From: Gamsiella multidivaricata
Taxonomy: Eukaryota; Mortierellomycota; Mortierellomycetes; Mortierellales; Mortierellaceae
Assembly (NCBI RefSeq): GCF_025024155.1
Contig: NW_026251720.1
Location: 434,001 to 498,000 of the forward strand
DNA: 64,000 nucleotides
Direction of reading: 5' to 3'
Positions 33,369 to 46,600 of this stretch are shown in pieces. The notes under the pieces were generated by a model that did no database searches, was not told the origin of the DNA, and saw only the letters and a list, made by a program, of their open reading frames with translations. A program made the position numbers and the translations under genes. Position 1 is the stretch's first letter. The number at the start of each line of letters is the position of its first letter.

Positions 33369-36300
33369 TTACTCCCAAACATCCTTCCAAAGCTCGTCTT
33401 CCTCCTTCAGCCATTCCTGGGACACGGTCCCGTCGCCGCCATTCTGGTCCCAGATATCGCGAAAGATCATCATCAAGTTCTTGAGGCCCAAAAGATAGCC
33501 CTTGTCCGGCTCATCAGGGTGCATCGGCGGGTATGGTGGCATGTTTCCCTGGTTGTAAATCCCCGCTGTGCAGTGCGCAAAGTCGATGACTTTGAGATCA
33601 GTGCGAGGCCGATCCTGAAGCCTCCTGTGAGGATGGAGAGGCCGTTTAGGATGCTGCTGTTGCTGTTGCTGAGGTAGCTGAGGTACAGTCGTGTCTGTGT
33701 GCGATACTGATGCCTCAGCCGATGCTGCATTCTGCTGACCCACTGGTGGTACAGTCGAAACATCAGTATCCGTCGTGTTCAAGCCGGATTCCTCAGTGCA
33801 ACCGCGACCAGTAGCTACGCCCTGAAGTGGTGACTTTGAAGGTCCGCTATCGCCATCGTAGTAGATCAACAAGCTGCTAGCGTAGAAGCGATAGCCATTG
33901 AGGCTCTTGATGATCTTGGCAAGGTCTTTCAACTTTCTTTGCAATATCGGTATATGGCTCAGATCCACCTCGCGTCCGTTGTAGAAGAATTCGCGCAACG
34001 TGAGCGGGAGGGTCTCTTTGGTCAACTTTCGGCCATAGTACTTATTTTGGAACAGGAAGCGACGCGTGATAACATTGTAAGCCTGCATAAGAAATAGTAT
34101 TAGATGTGCTGATTTGATCAGGAATCAGGGTCGAAGAAAATATAGATCAATCCAAATACGAACACATTACCTGCATGCCACAGATCCTGATGCCAGTCTC
34201 ATAACTGGTCGTCTTTTGGCACTTGCGCATCTGACCTCTCATCTTCTTCTCGTTAGCCCAGATTCCATACTGTCGGGTACCCATTTTGATGTCAAGGATA
34301 CATGGCGCCTTGAGACCGTCGGTCAGATCCTCCAGGAGAATGTACTTTCCCGGCACGGCATCGGAAGGCAGTAATTCCCGTTTGAACTGCTCCATTTTGT
34401 CGGTTTGGGGGGCATCTCCACTCTTGATAAGGTTCGGCTGGGAATCAGATCTAAGGCCAGGTCGTCCACGACCAGCGTTGTCGACGATCCATTCATTGCG
34501 ACCGACAGGAATGACGACAGGATTCTTGTCCTCTGGTTGTGTAGCGCCCTGTTGTTCATTCGATTGAGCCTTGAGCATTGTCTCGGAAACCTCCAAGTCG
34601 TCCATCTGGAATAGGTCGTTGTTCATGTCACTCAGGTCCATGGCTGCTGATTCGCCCTCTCCCCTAAACCTCTGTGTGGTTGCTTGCTCCAAAACGCAAT
34701 CTGATGGTGATTTGTGGTCGGTGCTGTCGGCTGAATACTTTTCAGCACCGCTGGAAAAGCGCGGTCCTGAATCAGAGTCGTAATGGCCAGCATCTGACAA
34801 CTCCCGTCTCTTGTGCTCCTCGCGCGAAGCCATGGCCAGATTCAGATTCGAGAGCGAATGTCGGCGTGGTACCTGTTTGACCATTTCTTCACAGCCTTCA
34901 TCTGGAGAATCGTGAGAACGAGAACAGAGCTCATTGCGTGACCTTGACGTGAACCCAAAGTGTTGTCGGAAAGCCTTAGCGCGAGCCTTTAGGGAATGAG
35001 GAGAAAGTACTTCCCGCAAAACCTTCTCCTTCAGCGCTAGATTGATCCTTGTAAGGCCTCTGATCTTTGTGAGGCTGGTAGGGCTCGATATGGACGATGG
35101 GATGGGAAGACTGGAGTGAGTTGGAACCGAATTTGATCCCATAAAAGAGCTCAAGTAGCGATTCTGACCATTGATAGAACGACTGTCGAGCGACCGACCC
35201 TCATCCATGATGTCAACGGTCGATCCAGGGAATCTGCCGGGGGTCGAGGGCCATTTCCAGGACTTTTTCATTTTTTCCAGCATAGCATCCGTGACGATAT
35301 GGCGATTCTTTTCCAGCACAACTTCGGGGACGAGCTCTCCTGGACGGCCTCCATCCTCTGGGTTGGGCAGTTGACGATAAGTGACGTTCAGGACGCCCAG
35401 ATAGGCAGGGATGAAGGGTAGCACTTCTGGGTGGTGTGCCTCAAGATACTCGTAAAAGACCTGCTCGTTCTCAGAGACAGGTTTGCAGATTGCTTTGTTG
35501 GAAAAGCGCAAGAATGATGCATGGCCCCCCACTTGGTTCGTGAACGGCACCAGAGGCAATGCGGGTGAGTCCGAATGATATGCACTTGTTTCTCCACCAA
35601 AGTCCTCGTCAGCAGAGTGCCATGAGTCATCGCCGTCGTCCTCGTCCTCAGCTTCATCATTATCCATGTCGTCCTCTGCATCAGCGTCGTTTGCGAAGCT
35701 GTGGTCGTCCGGATCGATGTTCGATGCTGTATCGTGATAGTTGTCGAGATCCACATCCGCGATATCACTGTCCAAGTGGTGCTCCGGTGTGTCGGATGAT
35801 GACCAAAATGAGTGTTGGATCTGTGCGGATATGGCTGAAGGTGACTGGACTCGCGGACTAGTGGGAATGTACAACTTTTTTCCGGACAACTCTGGAGTGG
35901 GCAGGGCGGCGAAGGAGGGAGAAGTCTTTTGGAAGGTGTTCTTGGCTCGAAAGGTTGGCGAGAGGACTTCAGGGCGCGAAGTAGAGGTGGAACTGCTGGC
36001 ACTGTTGATAATGATGTTATTGCTGTTACTGCTCGCGGCAAGGGTGTTGGCGGCCAAGAGTGCTCCCAAGGACTTGCGCTTGTTCAGAGCCGACAGAGGG
36101 GAGCGAGTCGAGTCGTTTAAAAGATCTGCCTCGTCTGGGCCAGACATGGGTGAGTCTGGGACAGAGTCTTCAGAGCAGATTGAGGTACCTGGCGAGTTTT
36201 GTCCACTGGAGGTATAGTGGATGTTGGAGGAGGACGCGCTGTTGATCGCTGGCTGGATCCTGCCATGGCCATGGGAGTATAGATCGCTCTTGAGTCGTGC

Positions 36301-36549
36301 TGGAGGGTTGGGTCGCTGCTTAAGAGAGGGGGGCAGTGAGGAGCTGAAGGAGATGACTGTCTGGTTTGGTCTGGTGTTGGATAGACCAGACGCGTTGTCG
36401 GTATAGTCGACTGCTTCAACTGAAGCGGTGGCATCGCTACTGCTGTAATTACCGCTGTCGGCGTTGTTGTCGTGGTCGTTATCGTTTCTGTTGCTGTCGT
36501 TGATGGTGAGGTCGAGAGGGTGGAGTTCCTCTGCTGTGTGAAAGGACAT
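33369..36549 (-). CDS. KCS1: Inositol hexakisphosphate kinase
   Basis: Makes the inositol pyrophosphate 5-PP-InsP5 (IP7) from IP6, which controls phosphate homeostasis and polyphosphate synthesis through SPX proteins (family knowledge). Two exons, 34171-36549 and 33369-34082, give 1030 residues. The first in-frame ATG is at 36549 ([14 protein letters not shown]). Residues 1-560 are Ser/Asn/Asp-rich and mostly disordered. The kinase region starts around [21 protein letters not shown] and [10 protein letters not shown]. The IPK signature PCILDIKMG is at 749-757, SSLLIYYDG at about 862-870, and DFAHC at about 960-964 (usual DFAHT). A Gln/His-rich insert precedes DFAHC. The 5' leader is a long pyrimidine-only tract. 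Confidence 0.95.
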
Positions 36550-39234
36550 GGTGGGCTCCTGCTGCTTCCTGGAGGAGTTTTTTTCGGTGGTTGTTGTAAA
36601 GGATGTCACGGATGTAGGCAGCGAAGGCTGGTCATTTGCAACAGCAATAAAGCGATGCAAGTTCAAGAGTAGGGAGTGCGGTGTATTTGGGCTGAGGTGT
36701 TTGTTGGCCCACGATGGGAGGGGGAGAGGAGGAGAATGAGGCAAGGAAAGAGGAGAGAAGGATGGAATGGTGGCAAAAAAAGGATTGATCAAACAATCAA
36801 ATCTGATCAAAAAAAAAAAAGAAAGAAAGGAAAGGGAAGGGGAATAAGGTTGATGGGCCGCTTGACTGCGGTCTTTATTGTCTTGTCTGTGGAATAAAAG
36901 AGGGCCAAAGCAAGGGAGGAGGATGCGATGGGTGTGTGTGTGTGAGAGAGTGAGAGAGAGAGCGTGGGGAAAAGAGAATGAGACGGGGACAGGGACAGGA
37001 CTAGGACCAAGGGAATGGGGAGGAGTGGGGAGTGGTCAAGGCCCGGTGGAAGAAGGAAAAGGAATGAAATGAGATGAAAGAGGGGAAAGGGGAAAAGAAG
37101 AGAAAAGAGAAGAGAGAAAAGAGAAGAGAGAAAAGAGAAGAGAGGAAAGAGAAGAGAGGAAAGAAGAAGAAGGAAGAGGAGAATAGAAAGAGAAAAGAAA
37201 TAAGAAATAAGGAAAAAGGAAAAAGGTCCTGGCGCTTTTGAAATTGCTCGCGGGGCTATGACGACGTCGAAAAGAAAGCGTAAAGTGTAGTTTAATGCGA
37301 AATACTGAATACGCGGGTTTGAATTGCAATTGCCCAGCTGCACCTTGCCCTTCCCCCTCTCTTTCCTCGGGGGAACAGGGGACAGGGAAACAAACGGGAA
37401 CAGCCACTTGTTCGGTGGGACTTCGACACCTGCTTCGCTTTGCTTAGCTTGCTAGCCTCGCCAGCCAACCCCCGGGAGGCATACCACACATACCCGCCAG
37501 GAGCAGTTCAGGATCCAATGGAGGGCAGAAAGCAATGGGCGCCGTTGTCCCTTCCCGACCACTGCCACTCCACCCATCAGTCCATACACCTCACCATCCT
37601 AGACCAGGCTCCATTGTGGACACAGCAGCCGACAGCGACATGAACATGGGCTGCCATCACTACCATCGACCATTGCCTCGACAAGCACACAGAACGGTCA
37701 AAGCACAAAGTATTATATCCTGTCTTGTCCTGACTTTGTTTCCCTCTCATTATCTTCAGCTTCAATTGCCTTGCTGCAGGAATGAAGCTCTCAACTAAAT
37801 AAAGAGAACAATATATTTGCCACGGATAGGATTTCTGCTTACACAAAGCACATGAAATGAAGAACGACCTGCCCTTTGTCCGCATTTGATAGATTATGAG
37901 GAAATCGGCCCCTCCCTTCGAAGATCAAAAATGAACACATGCGTACGCACGTATGAACGCCCGAACATACGAGCAAACAACCTGCGCGTCTAATTCAGCA
38001 CACAACACACAACAGATCCCAAAGCGCTTGTTTGTATGCCCACTCCGATCTACAGCAAAGTAATAATCGCTGTCCAATCAAGCTGTGCCATGCTTGCGAC
38101 CCAATTGCTGTTTACCTCTGTCGCCAATTAAACAAATTCACAGATGGTCAAATGAACAATTGCTTCAATTACTTCAATTGCTGCAAGTGCTCATTACGGA
38201 AACACTTTTTGCTGTCTATTACTCTCTGATTTCTCGGGTATCAACAGAACGCTGTAAAAAAAAAAAGGAGGATAAACAGAGACAACCATGGATCGTTCTA
38301 CTGCTGCCCTTTGTTTTACTGCTGTTGTTACACGTTTCGCATTGTTCATGTCAATGCTGCTCACTATGACAATATTAGCACGGCAGCCATCAGGACCGGT
38401 GGAGACACTTGGATGGTCTTCCCTCTCCTCGCTTGTCAGATCGAGCACAGACACCACGTCCTTAAGATGTCAACGGGGATTGGATGTCACTTCACAAAGT
38501 TCAAAACCCTCGACTACGAGGAGTGGCACTAATGCCTTTCTAGCAGACGATTCGTCAACAGAAAATACGAACAGATTGTTGGAGCGAGCATTCGTGTATT
38601 CCTTTGCCTATTCCAGCAACGGCTCGTGGAAAGCAAATCAAAGGTCAGGGCAACCGCTACGGTTCATTAATGTCGGACTGATAAAAATTCATGGGCCAAC
38701 CAGATGTTGCACATGGTGGGTGCGTGGATGTCAACATACGTGGAAATGCAAGCTATATCAGATTCAGAATGGTGCGCTAGGCGAGAAATAAAAATCGGTT
38801 CATTTCTATGCTGGCGTTGTTGTTTGTAAGTCTAGAGTTGAGAGCGTGCATGCATCCATTGGCTGTGATGCTTCCTCATGGTCGCTCTGCCAGTCGCACG
38901 GCAGGCAAAGTCATGCACCTCCCCACAATTATCTCCTCTGCTCATTGGTCGATACGATGTATGTCATTCTCATAAGTGAGGCGAAGCTTGCATGCAACGA
39001 ACCATCTTTCAAAAGTAACTTTGGTTGGACGGGTGCTCTTTTTTTTTTTTCAATCGACTTGGCCTGACCGCAGCGCAGATCTGTAATTTCGGACTTTGAT
39101 CCAATCTGCTTCGCCCCTTGCAAGCTGGGGGGAGCTTCCCATAATTGCAAGGTAAGCAATGCACACATCTTTTGCTCATTTGCTCATCATCAGGCTGAAA
39201 AGATCTTTCTTCCATCATCCACCTTCCTCGCACC
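36550..39234. other. Long divergent intergenic region between KCS1 and the ArfGAP gene
   Basis: The part next to KCS1 (to about 37240) is the purine-strand tract listed separately. From 37250 to 39190 I see no recognisable gene. A 167-residue plus-strand frame at 38288-38791 starts with ATG and a hydrophobic stretch, but it has no family resemblance and is not called. Nothing clearly marks promoter elements. Confidence 0.4.
36770..37240. repeat. Polypurine/polypyrimidine tract upstream of KCS1
   Basis: Nearly all purine on the plus strand, with AAGAG/AAAAGAGAAGAG units (about 37070-37190) and a short GT run (36933-36944). On the KCS1 strand it is a CT-rich tract beginning about 220 nt upstream of the ATG, so it could be promoter or leader. 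Confidence 0.8.
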
Positions 39235-41156
39235 ATGTCCACTCGCCACGCCCGTACTGCGGACAAGTCCGCCAACGACAAACACACCCGCATCCTCAAG
39301 GCTCTCCTGCAGAAGCCTGACAACAAGTTCTGTGTTGACTGTCGCAAAAAAGGTACCAACCAACCAACGCTGCTCTTCAGCTGTTGTCTCGATCGAAATA
39401 TCCGCCTGCTTGCTCTTCGTATATCTTTCACTTCCCCCCATGCCCTCATACTGAAATTCAATTGCTTTTTCTTTTTTCTTTCCTCTATTTGAACCACCAT
39501 AGATCCTCGCTGGGCCAGGTGAGGACTGATTTTCTATGGATTACCTTGGATTTGTAGCAGACTTTAGGGCGCACGACATCGTTGACTGACAAATGACCTT
39601 GGAGTTTCTTAGCTTCAACCTCGGATGCTTCATGTGCATCCGATGCTCGGGCGTCCATCGCTCCATGGGAACGCACATCAGCAAAGGTAGCCTTCATTTC
39701 TATGGCATTGATGTGTCTCTTTTGGTCTGGTAAGTCCCATTTCAGCAATTAATCTCATTATTCTTCGAAATCGTAGTAAAATCCGTGGACTTGGACAGCT
39801 GGACAGTAGAGCAAGTGGAAAATATGATCAAATGGGGTAATGAAAAGGCAAACATGTACTGGGAGGCGCGCCTGCCAGAGAGCAGTATCCCTAACGAAAA
39901 GTAAGTCAGTCCCAGGATTGTTAGGATGACATCCCCAATTTTTCGTAACAATCGATGCTCATTGTATGGACCAAATGCCTTTTACGATAGTACCTCTGGA
40001 ATTGATCCTTGGATCCGAACAAAGTATGAGCACAAGCAGTTCGCCAGGAAGGGATCACTCCCCGATCCATCCGAATTGGGGCCCATTGATGAAGCGATGC
40101 TCATGCAGCTGGTAACGAGTCGGACCACAATGCGGCGAAATATGCAAGGCGATTTTCTTATGCATGCGGATCAAATTATTGACAAGCCATTCTTCGTGCT
40201 TCTTCTATTTATAACGGCTAATAGTATGGAAAGTCAGAGTCGAACTCCAGGCCCCAGGCACAGATGAATCGTTCAGCAGGATCTTCTGGGTCATTCGCAG
40301 CCCTTGCTCCTCCACCTGCCAACCCCGTTAGATCCTCGACCCCCAAAAAGTCCACCTCGTCCTCAGGTCTCCAGGGCGCCGATCTTTTTTCCATTGGACA
40401 GAAACCTACCTCTACAAAGACCTCTCAAGCATCCGCAGCTCCAGTCGACTTTTTTGGCCTGAATGACCCTACACCAGCGTCGCCTCAGTCAATGCAATCA
40501 CCTAAGCCTGCAGTGAACACTGCAGTCCAGGATCTTTTCTTGATGAATGCACCTACAACATCTCCAGCACCATCCTCCAGCGGCATACAGGCTCCAGCTG
40601 CGAAGGCGGCCAATGCGGACTGGAAGAACTCTATCATGTCCTTGTACGGAAATCAATCTTCAGCACCCAAGCCCAGCACCGCCAGTGCATTTGGAATGGG
40701 TCAGCCTGCTGCGCCATTTGGACAGTTACAAGGAATGGATGCATTTGGATTCGGACAAGCATCAGTTCAGCAGCAACAGCAGCAACAACCGCAGCAGCAC
40801 AATCCATGGGGCAATGACGACGCATTTGGCGCTATGCAGCAGGCTTCAGCACCTACCTCGTCATTCGATAGCTTTGGTATGACCTCCAACAATAACAATG
40901 GCTTTGGTGCCACTAACGGCGGTCAGAGCAACGGTGGCAGCAATGGTGTTCCTCAAGGAGGCGATTTCTTTAGTATGATCGCAGGCGCCGCACGATCGCC
41001 CACTACAAGTTCACCACAGAGCAACAACAAGAATAACGGGTATAACACCAAGACTTGTGCACATTTGGCGTATTCTACTGCTGCACCGTGATTATGTATT
41101 GACATTTACTTTATTCTTTTGACGATAGGGCCTTTGGAGACCTCACTTGGAACTAA
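39235..41156 (+). CDS. ArfGAP-domain protein (AGE2/SMAP-like)
   Basis: GTPase-activating protein for Arf GTPases in vesicle coat dynamics. Seven exons: 39235-39352, 39503-39518, 39613-39686, 39777-39900, 39991-40111, 40225-41039, 41129-41156, giving 431 residues. The zinc finger reads CVDC (exon 1), DPRWAS (made mostly by a 16-nt exon) and [14 protein letters not shown] (exon 3), with the catalytic Arg in [19 protein letters not shown] follows. The rest is low-complexity Ala/Ser/Pro/Gln with FFGL and GFGQ repeats, as in trafficking adaptors. The last intron (41040-41128) gives the compact end GAFGDLTWN. If it is not spliced, the frame runs to 41091 with a different tail. Confidence 0.92.
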
Positions 41157-41234
41157 AGAGCTATACCATGGAGAGGCGGCATGGCGGCGTTGGCCCGCGA
41201 GTGTAGAGCGTCTTGATACTCCTATTACTTCCAT

Positions 41235-41240
41235 AATAAA
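41235..41240 (+). terminator. Poly(A) signal AATAAA of the ArfGAP gene
   Basis: AATAAA 79 nt after the inferred ArfGAP stop and 219 nt before the next gene start. Confidence 0.4.
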
Positions 41241-41458
41241 GCGTAATGTTCACTAATCATGCCTACAACTCTGCACCAAAGGAAATAAAATGGGCCACAC
41301 GGCGTGCATGATGCTACCTTGGAGAGTTGGGACGCCTTTTCCCCCCCCTTTTCCCACACGCTTTTCACCACTCCGTTTGCTTCATTTCCACTTCCCTCCA
41401 TTCTACGTCTGTCCCCCACTCCGGTCCTGCACGAACAATCGACTCCCCTTCCAGGACC

Positions 41459-44426
41459 ATGGGCACGGAAACACCACCGCCAGCTCCGACTGAGCATAGC
41501 ATCATGTCCAGGAGGAGACCTCCGTCGCTCGAGAGTCTGCCGCTCGAATGCATCCAGACGATTCTCGAGAACCTCGCCCTCGACTGCCATGCTCTCTACA
41601 GCCTCCTCCTCATGAACCGGTCCTGGTTCCAGATGGTGATCCCCTTCCTTTACCGGAGTCCCATGGCCCTCATTGACGCCACCTGGCCAAAGCTCTCGTC
41701 GTACTCTCAGATCCTCAAAAAGGATTTGCCACCACCGCCCACCCCTGCTTCGCCCTCACTCTCTCCTGCCGCTGTCGTCGCCACAGACTCGCAGCAGTTA
41801 TCGAAACCCATAACGGATGAACTGCAGACCAGCTCTCAGACAGGATCTTCCTCGGATGCGATAGATTCAGGATCTCGCCCTGGAAGAAGCCTCAGTAGCA
41901 TCCGACGGACCAGCACCACATCTTCCAACGGCGGTGGAGGCGGTAATGGAGGCGCAGGATACGGATTCGGATACGCGTTTCGGACACCCAGTCGAAGCAG
42001 CAGTCATAGTAGCACCAGGTCCTGGGTCGGAGATGCATTTTACTATGGCAGGAACGATGCCGTCCTCCAGAAGGATCAGCGCGAACGACTCGTCAAGCGG
42101 AAAAAGATGCAGGTCCTCTGGGTACTCCTCAACTGCACCCTCTCCGAGGACGAACACGAGGCTTGCTTGGCTGTCGCGTCCACCACTACTACTACTACCA
42201 CAAGGGGTGAAACTGACGATGACAACAATGATCAACATGAAAAACACCGCAAGACCATCGCATCATCAACCATACTTTCTCAGGATTTGAACCAGGACCT
42301 CGATATCGACCTCGAATACTTCCGCCCTATGATCGATTACCTCACCTACTACACACATTTCCACCATCCAGGACTTCGCTTCATCATCTGGAAACTCTTT
42401 CCCAACATTGATGACGCCTTCACAATTGAATGGCGTCTCATTAACCACTGCCCGGAGCGCATTCGAGAGCTCTTTCTCGAAAGTGTTCAGCTTCAGGATA
42501 TGGTCCCCCTGGTTTCGAAACTGAAAACACTCCACCGGATCAAGGCCTGTCACGAATCTTGGGATGTGAATCGGTCGATCGAGTTTATGAGGCGACACAA
42601 CCAGCTCTTTGGCACGGTCCGAATGCTCGAATTAGAGGCCTATTTGCCGGACAAGCACGACACGGTCATGGACGATAACCTGAGTGATCTCATCTCTCAA
42701 GTCGAACATTTGAAAATTCTGGAGCTTGCGGGATTCGAGTCGTTACGGGCGCAGTTGGATCTGATACCTCGGGAGAACTTGAAGGTCTTAAGACTGAACT
42801 GTGGGACTCTAAGCCCTGAGTTTGCGCCCAACCCTATGGGCTTCGAGCCACCACATGCAGCGGCGGAATCACAAGGCGAGACATCAGGACCAGATTCGAA
42901 TAAGGAGAGCAGGATGTCCGTGAATACGTTCTTAAGTCAGTGTCGTCAACTGGAAGAGCTGCTACTCGATCCGGTCGACGAGAACATGCTGGAATGGGCG
43001 GTGAAAGAGCGCAGGGATTTTGAGGTACGATATATTTTTTTTATTTTATTTTATTTTGCAGAAAAGATCATCAATATTATGAATACGTTTTGCTCATGGC
43101 TTTGTAGTGAAAAAACTCACAACCCCGATACTAATTTAGGCCGGCCTGCTGTCCTCAGTCCCAAGCTCCCCGTCGGTCTCCAACAATCTTGCCCACAGCC
43201 CGATGCCCTCTCTAGTCCCACTTAAGATCCTCGAACTCTCCGGATCCGACAGCGAACATGTCGCCACCACAATCTCTCAAGCAGCTGAGGCCTTTCAAGA
43301 CACACTCGAGGTCATCAAGGCCAACTCCTTCTCCTACAAGACCAACCGCACCCTCCGAAACCTCTCCTGGAGATGTCCCATGCCTCGGTTACGCGTCCTC
43401 AAGGTCGTAGGGCGATCGAACCTGCCGCTTGATTTCCGGTCGCTTCAATACTGTCCAGCACTCCGTGTCCTAGACCTATCAAAATATTCGGGGATGCGCG
43501 CCTGTTCTGAGGCGCTGCTGTTGAACTTAAAGTACTTGACTCAGCTTGAGTACCTGGGACTCTCTAGCTTTGATCATTTGACGGATTCAACCTTGAGGAC
43601 GATATTGGGATGCATGCCGAGACTGAAGCACTTGAGGCTCGCGATCGGGGACTCGAGCGTATCGTCATCATCGGCTTTGGCGTCCAGTTCCATTTCATCC
43701 GCAGCATCTCCGTCCTATAATAACACTGCTAATAACAGTACAACAGTCGAGGGTAACAAAACTTTGGGAAGCCCATGGAGATCATCAGGCGTGTTGGGTC
43801 CTGGTTCAGGAGCCGGTAGCAGGAGTAGCACAAGCGCCAGTGGTAGTGGCAGCAGTAGCAGTGCAGACATGTTTCCCCGTTCGCCCTTCGCAGCGTTGTC
43901 GCTCTCCTCGTCCTCAACCGCGCCATCGACAACCTCTCCGGCGACCAGTTCATCTGCGGTCTCTCCAATCCTCTCCGCACAGCAGCAACAGCAGCAACAA
44001 GCCCCACAACAGTCTTCAGGCTCCATGTACATCATCACCGGCCAGATCCAGAACCAGTATTCCCAATACAGCTACCACCACCCGCCGCCTCCACTGCCAT
44101 CGACCTCAACAGCTCCCTACAGTGGCAACCTCATTAACAACAGCCACAGCACCACCAGCCTGGGCGGTCTTGGCGACATGGCCTCCTCCGCAAGATCGAC
44201 TTCCTCCCTCATGGATCGGTTCTATATGGAGAACAATTATCTTTCGCTCGAAGGCATTCTCGATGCGATCGATGGACTGTCGTCGGACTCAAAGTGTCAG
44301 CTCGAGAAGCTCTCGATCGTCTTGGGCAAACTCGAATTCGAAGAGCATTATCGACGACTGGAGTTGTATAATCAGCAGCATCAGGATCTTGAGATTACAG
44401 TATACCGATATGCGCATGCTGTTTGA
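41459..44426 (+). CDS. F-box and leucine-rich-repeat protein
   Basis: Probable substrate receptor of an SCF ubiquitin ligase. Two exons, 41459-43024 and 43140-44426, in phase, 950 residues. The ATG at 41459 is the first in-frame one. The F-box covers about residues 18-68 (LESLPLECIQTILENLAL..LLLMNRSWFQMVIPFLYRSP). LRR-like segments appear at LKILELAGFESL, LRVLDLSKYSG and LEYLGLSSFDHLTDSTLRTILGCMPRLKHL. Three low-complexity inserts (Ser/Gly, Thr runs and Gln) break the repeats. Target unknown; the F-box role is family knowledge. Confidence 0.85.
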
Positions 44427-44442
44427 ACATACTTTTCTTTGT

Positions 44443-44448
44443 AATAAA
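44443..44448 (+). terminator. Poly(A) signal AATAAA of the F-box gene
   Basis: AATAAA 17 nt after the stop codon, in the 218-nt convergent gap before the SKI2 3' end. Confidence 0.5.
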
Positions 44449-44644
44449 CGAGATCGACACGTCGTCCACTCTCTATGGACCTTTCTTTGTTTCTATATTT
44501 TATTTATTTTATTTTCTCAGATACTAGTGATTCCTTCCTTGCCCATTGTTGATTAATTAATAATACTATTCAACAAGAACAAGATGCACGCAGGCGAGGA
44601 AACAAAAGAAAATAGGCTGTCAGTCAACACATTCATATCGACAT

Positions 44645-46567
44645 TCAATCAAAGAACAAGCAATAAAAATCTCGAGATAAGAAACATACCAAACTGGCCG
44701 CAAAGACGATATCGCGTTTGATGGCCTGGCCAGCCAACTCCATCTTCGTGTACAGGGCCGCATCTCCAATCATCCTCGCCGCGTTTCTCACTTCGCTACA
44801 CGTCTCGTCCAGCCGATGGATCGTCCTCACGATCGAACCTATTCAAATTGAGTAGTAAAAAAAAAAAAAAAAAAGCAGATACAAAGGTAGATGAGTATTT
44901 TCAAGTCCAACAAAAAGAAGAGCCCGCACAACCATTTCCACCCGAGCTGTGCCAGTAAACTATACGTACCCTCCTGAACATCTGTCAGCTCCGTGATCTG
45001 CTTGAACGTCATCCCCCTCGCCCACTCATACACCACCTCCGCCAGTCCAAACCTCAATGCCGACGTCCCCGGTGCCGTCGCAGACTCCAGCCCATGTGCC
45101 TTCTGCACCTCTGCCATCCTCATTTCGATGGCCAAGATCATCTCCTTGCCCTTCGCTAACTGCGGTGTCAACACCGGCTCCGACGCATTCTTCTCCTGAC
45201 AGACGAAACACGACAACAGCGCCACGATCTCCTCTGGCTCGAATTCTGATAGCATGTTATCCAGGATCAGCTCTGTCAGGATCAATTCGTCTGCGGTGTT
45301 GATCTCACAGGCCACACGACCCTTCAGTTGAACAGTCGAGTTTTCGGGATCGAGATAATTCAGTTCTTTGAGAATTGCGACTCTTTGGTGGTAGTCCGGC
45401 AGCAGCTCGAGGTTCTGATCAGAGATTGTCCGCTGCAACTCCTCCAGTTTGTACTGCAGCTCTCGCTCCTGATGGATCATTGCATACTGTTATCAAATTG
45501 GAGACATAAAAAAAAAAAAAAAAATAGTATCGAGTTTAGTGGATGGATAAAAAAATAACATAAAATAAAAAGTCTCTTTCAACCCACTTGAACCTCCATC
45601 CAACAACAAACAAGCGCTTGGTAACTTACATGAGCCTTCAGATCCGGACACTTATTACACTGGCACTGCAGGATCTTTCCGAACAACGCCTGCTTCTGAG
45701 CCAGATACTCTCGGAATTCCAGATCCTTGATCTTGCTCCAGTTAAACTCTGTTACCAGGCCCGCCTGTCGTTCCTCAATTTCTTCCACATAGCGGATCAA
45801 ATCCCTCCGGACCTTCGTCACCGCCTGAACATCCTTTCGCATGATCGCTTCCACATCTACCTGTAGACTCGTGTCCGTGATAGTAAAGATGTCATGGTAT
45901 GCTACGGCCTCGACCACCTGGCTGCTCTCCTGCTCACTCGGCGTCTTCAGCTGCGTAACCGGAACAAGAACGTCCTTGTCCACACCGGGTTTATCTATAA
46001 AACGATCAGCGCGCATGAACGTTGAAGCTCATTTAGCGACCACCCCACTTCGAAAGCACTCGACGAATGCTTAAAGAGCCATTGAAATGCAATCTCATAC
46101 CTTGTTTTGGTTCAGTAAGGATACAGCACCAGAACGATTTGGATTGCTTGGCCGCCATGTCCGCCTCCGCCACCGTCTTTAGAATAACAGCAAGAGTATT
46201 TCTATGGAACTGTCCGCCAAAAATGAATGAAATTCAAAACGTTTCGTTAAATAACAGATTCCCGAGGCATAGATTCACAAACACATTCGGAGTCCTAAAA
46301 AAAAGTGCCGCTTACACTGCTATTCAAAACGACCACACGGCCGGCGCTCAGAGCCTTGAGACCGAATGTTTGCCTCACAATCCGGTCCATCAATTGGTGA
46401 TTGATGATTACCATCCTGGAGGACATGTTATAGAATTCATCAATGTCCTTGTTGCATATAAAGCAATCCAGTTTCTTGAGAATTTCCATTGACTTGGCGC
46501 TCTATTTAGAGTATAATTTTTTTAATGCCCAAGATATGTAGACGACCACAACAAATGCAAGAACTTT

Positions 46568-46600
<33 letters not shown>

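Noticed and set aside
36550..36810. N-terminal extension of KCS1 up to 36810
   Set aside because: The longer frame opens on a TTG, not ATG. The first ATG in frame is at 36549.
38288..38791. 167-residue plus-strand frame with a hydrophobic start
   Set aside because: No family resemblance and no splice or promoter support; it overlaps other frames.
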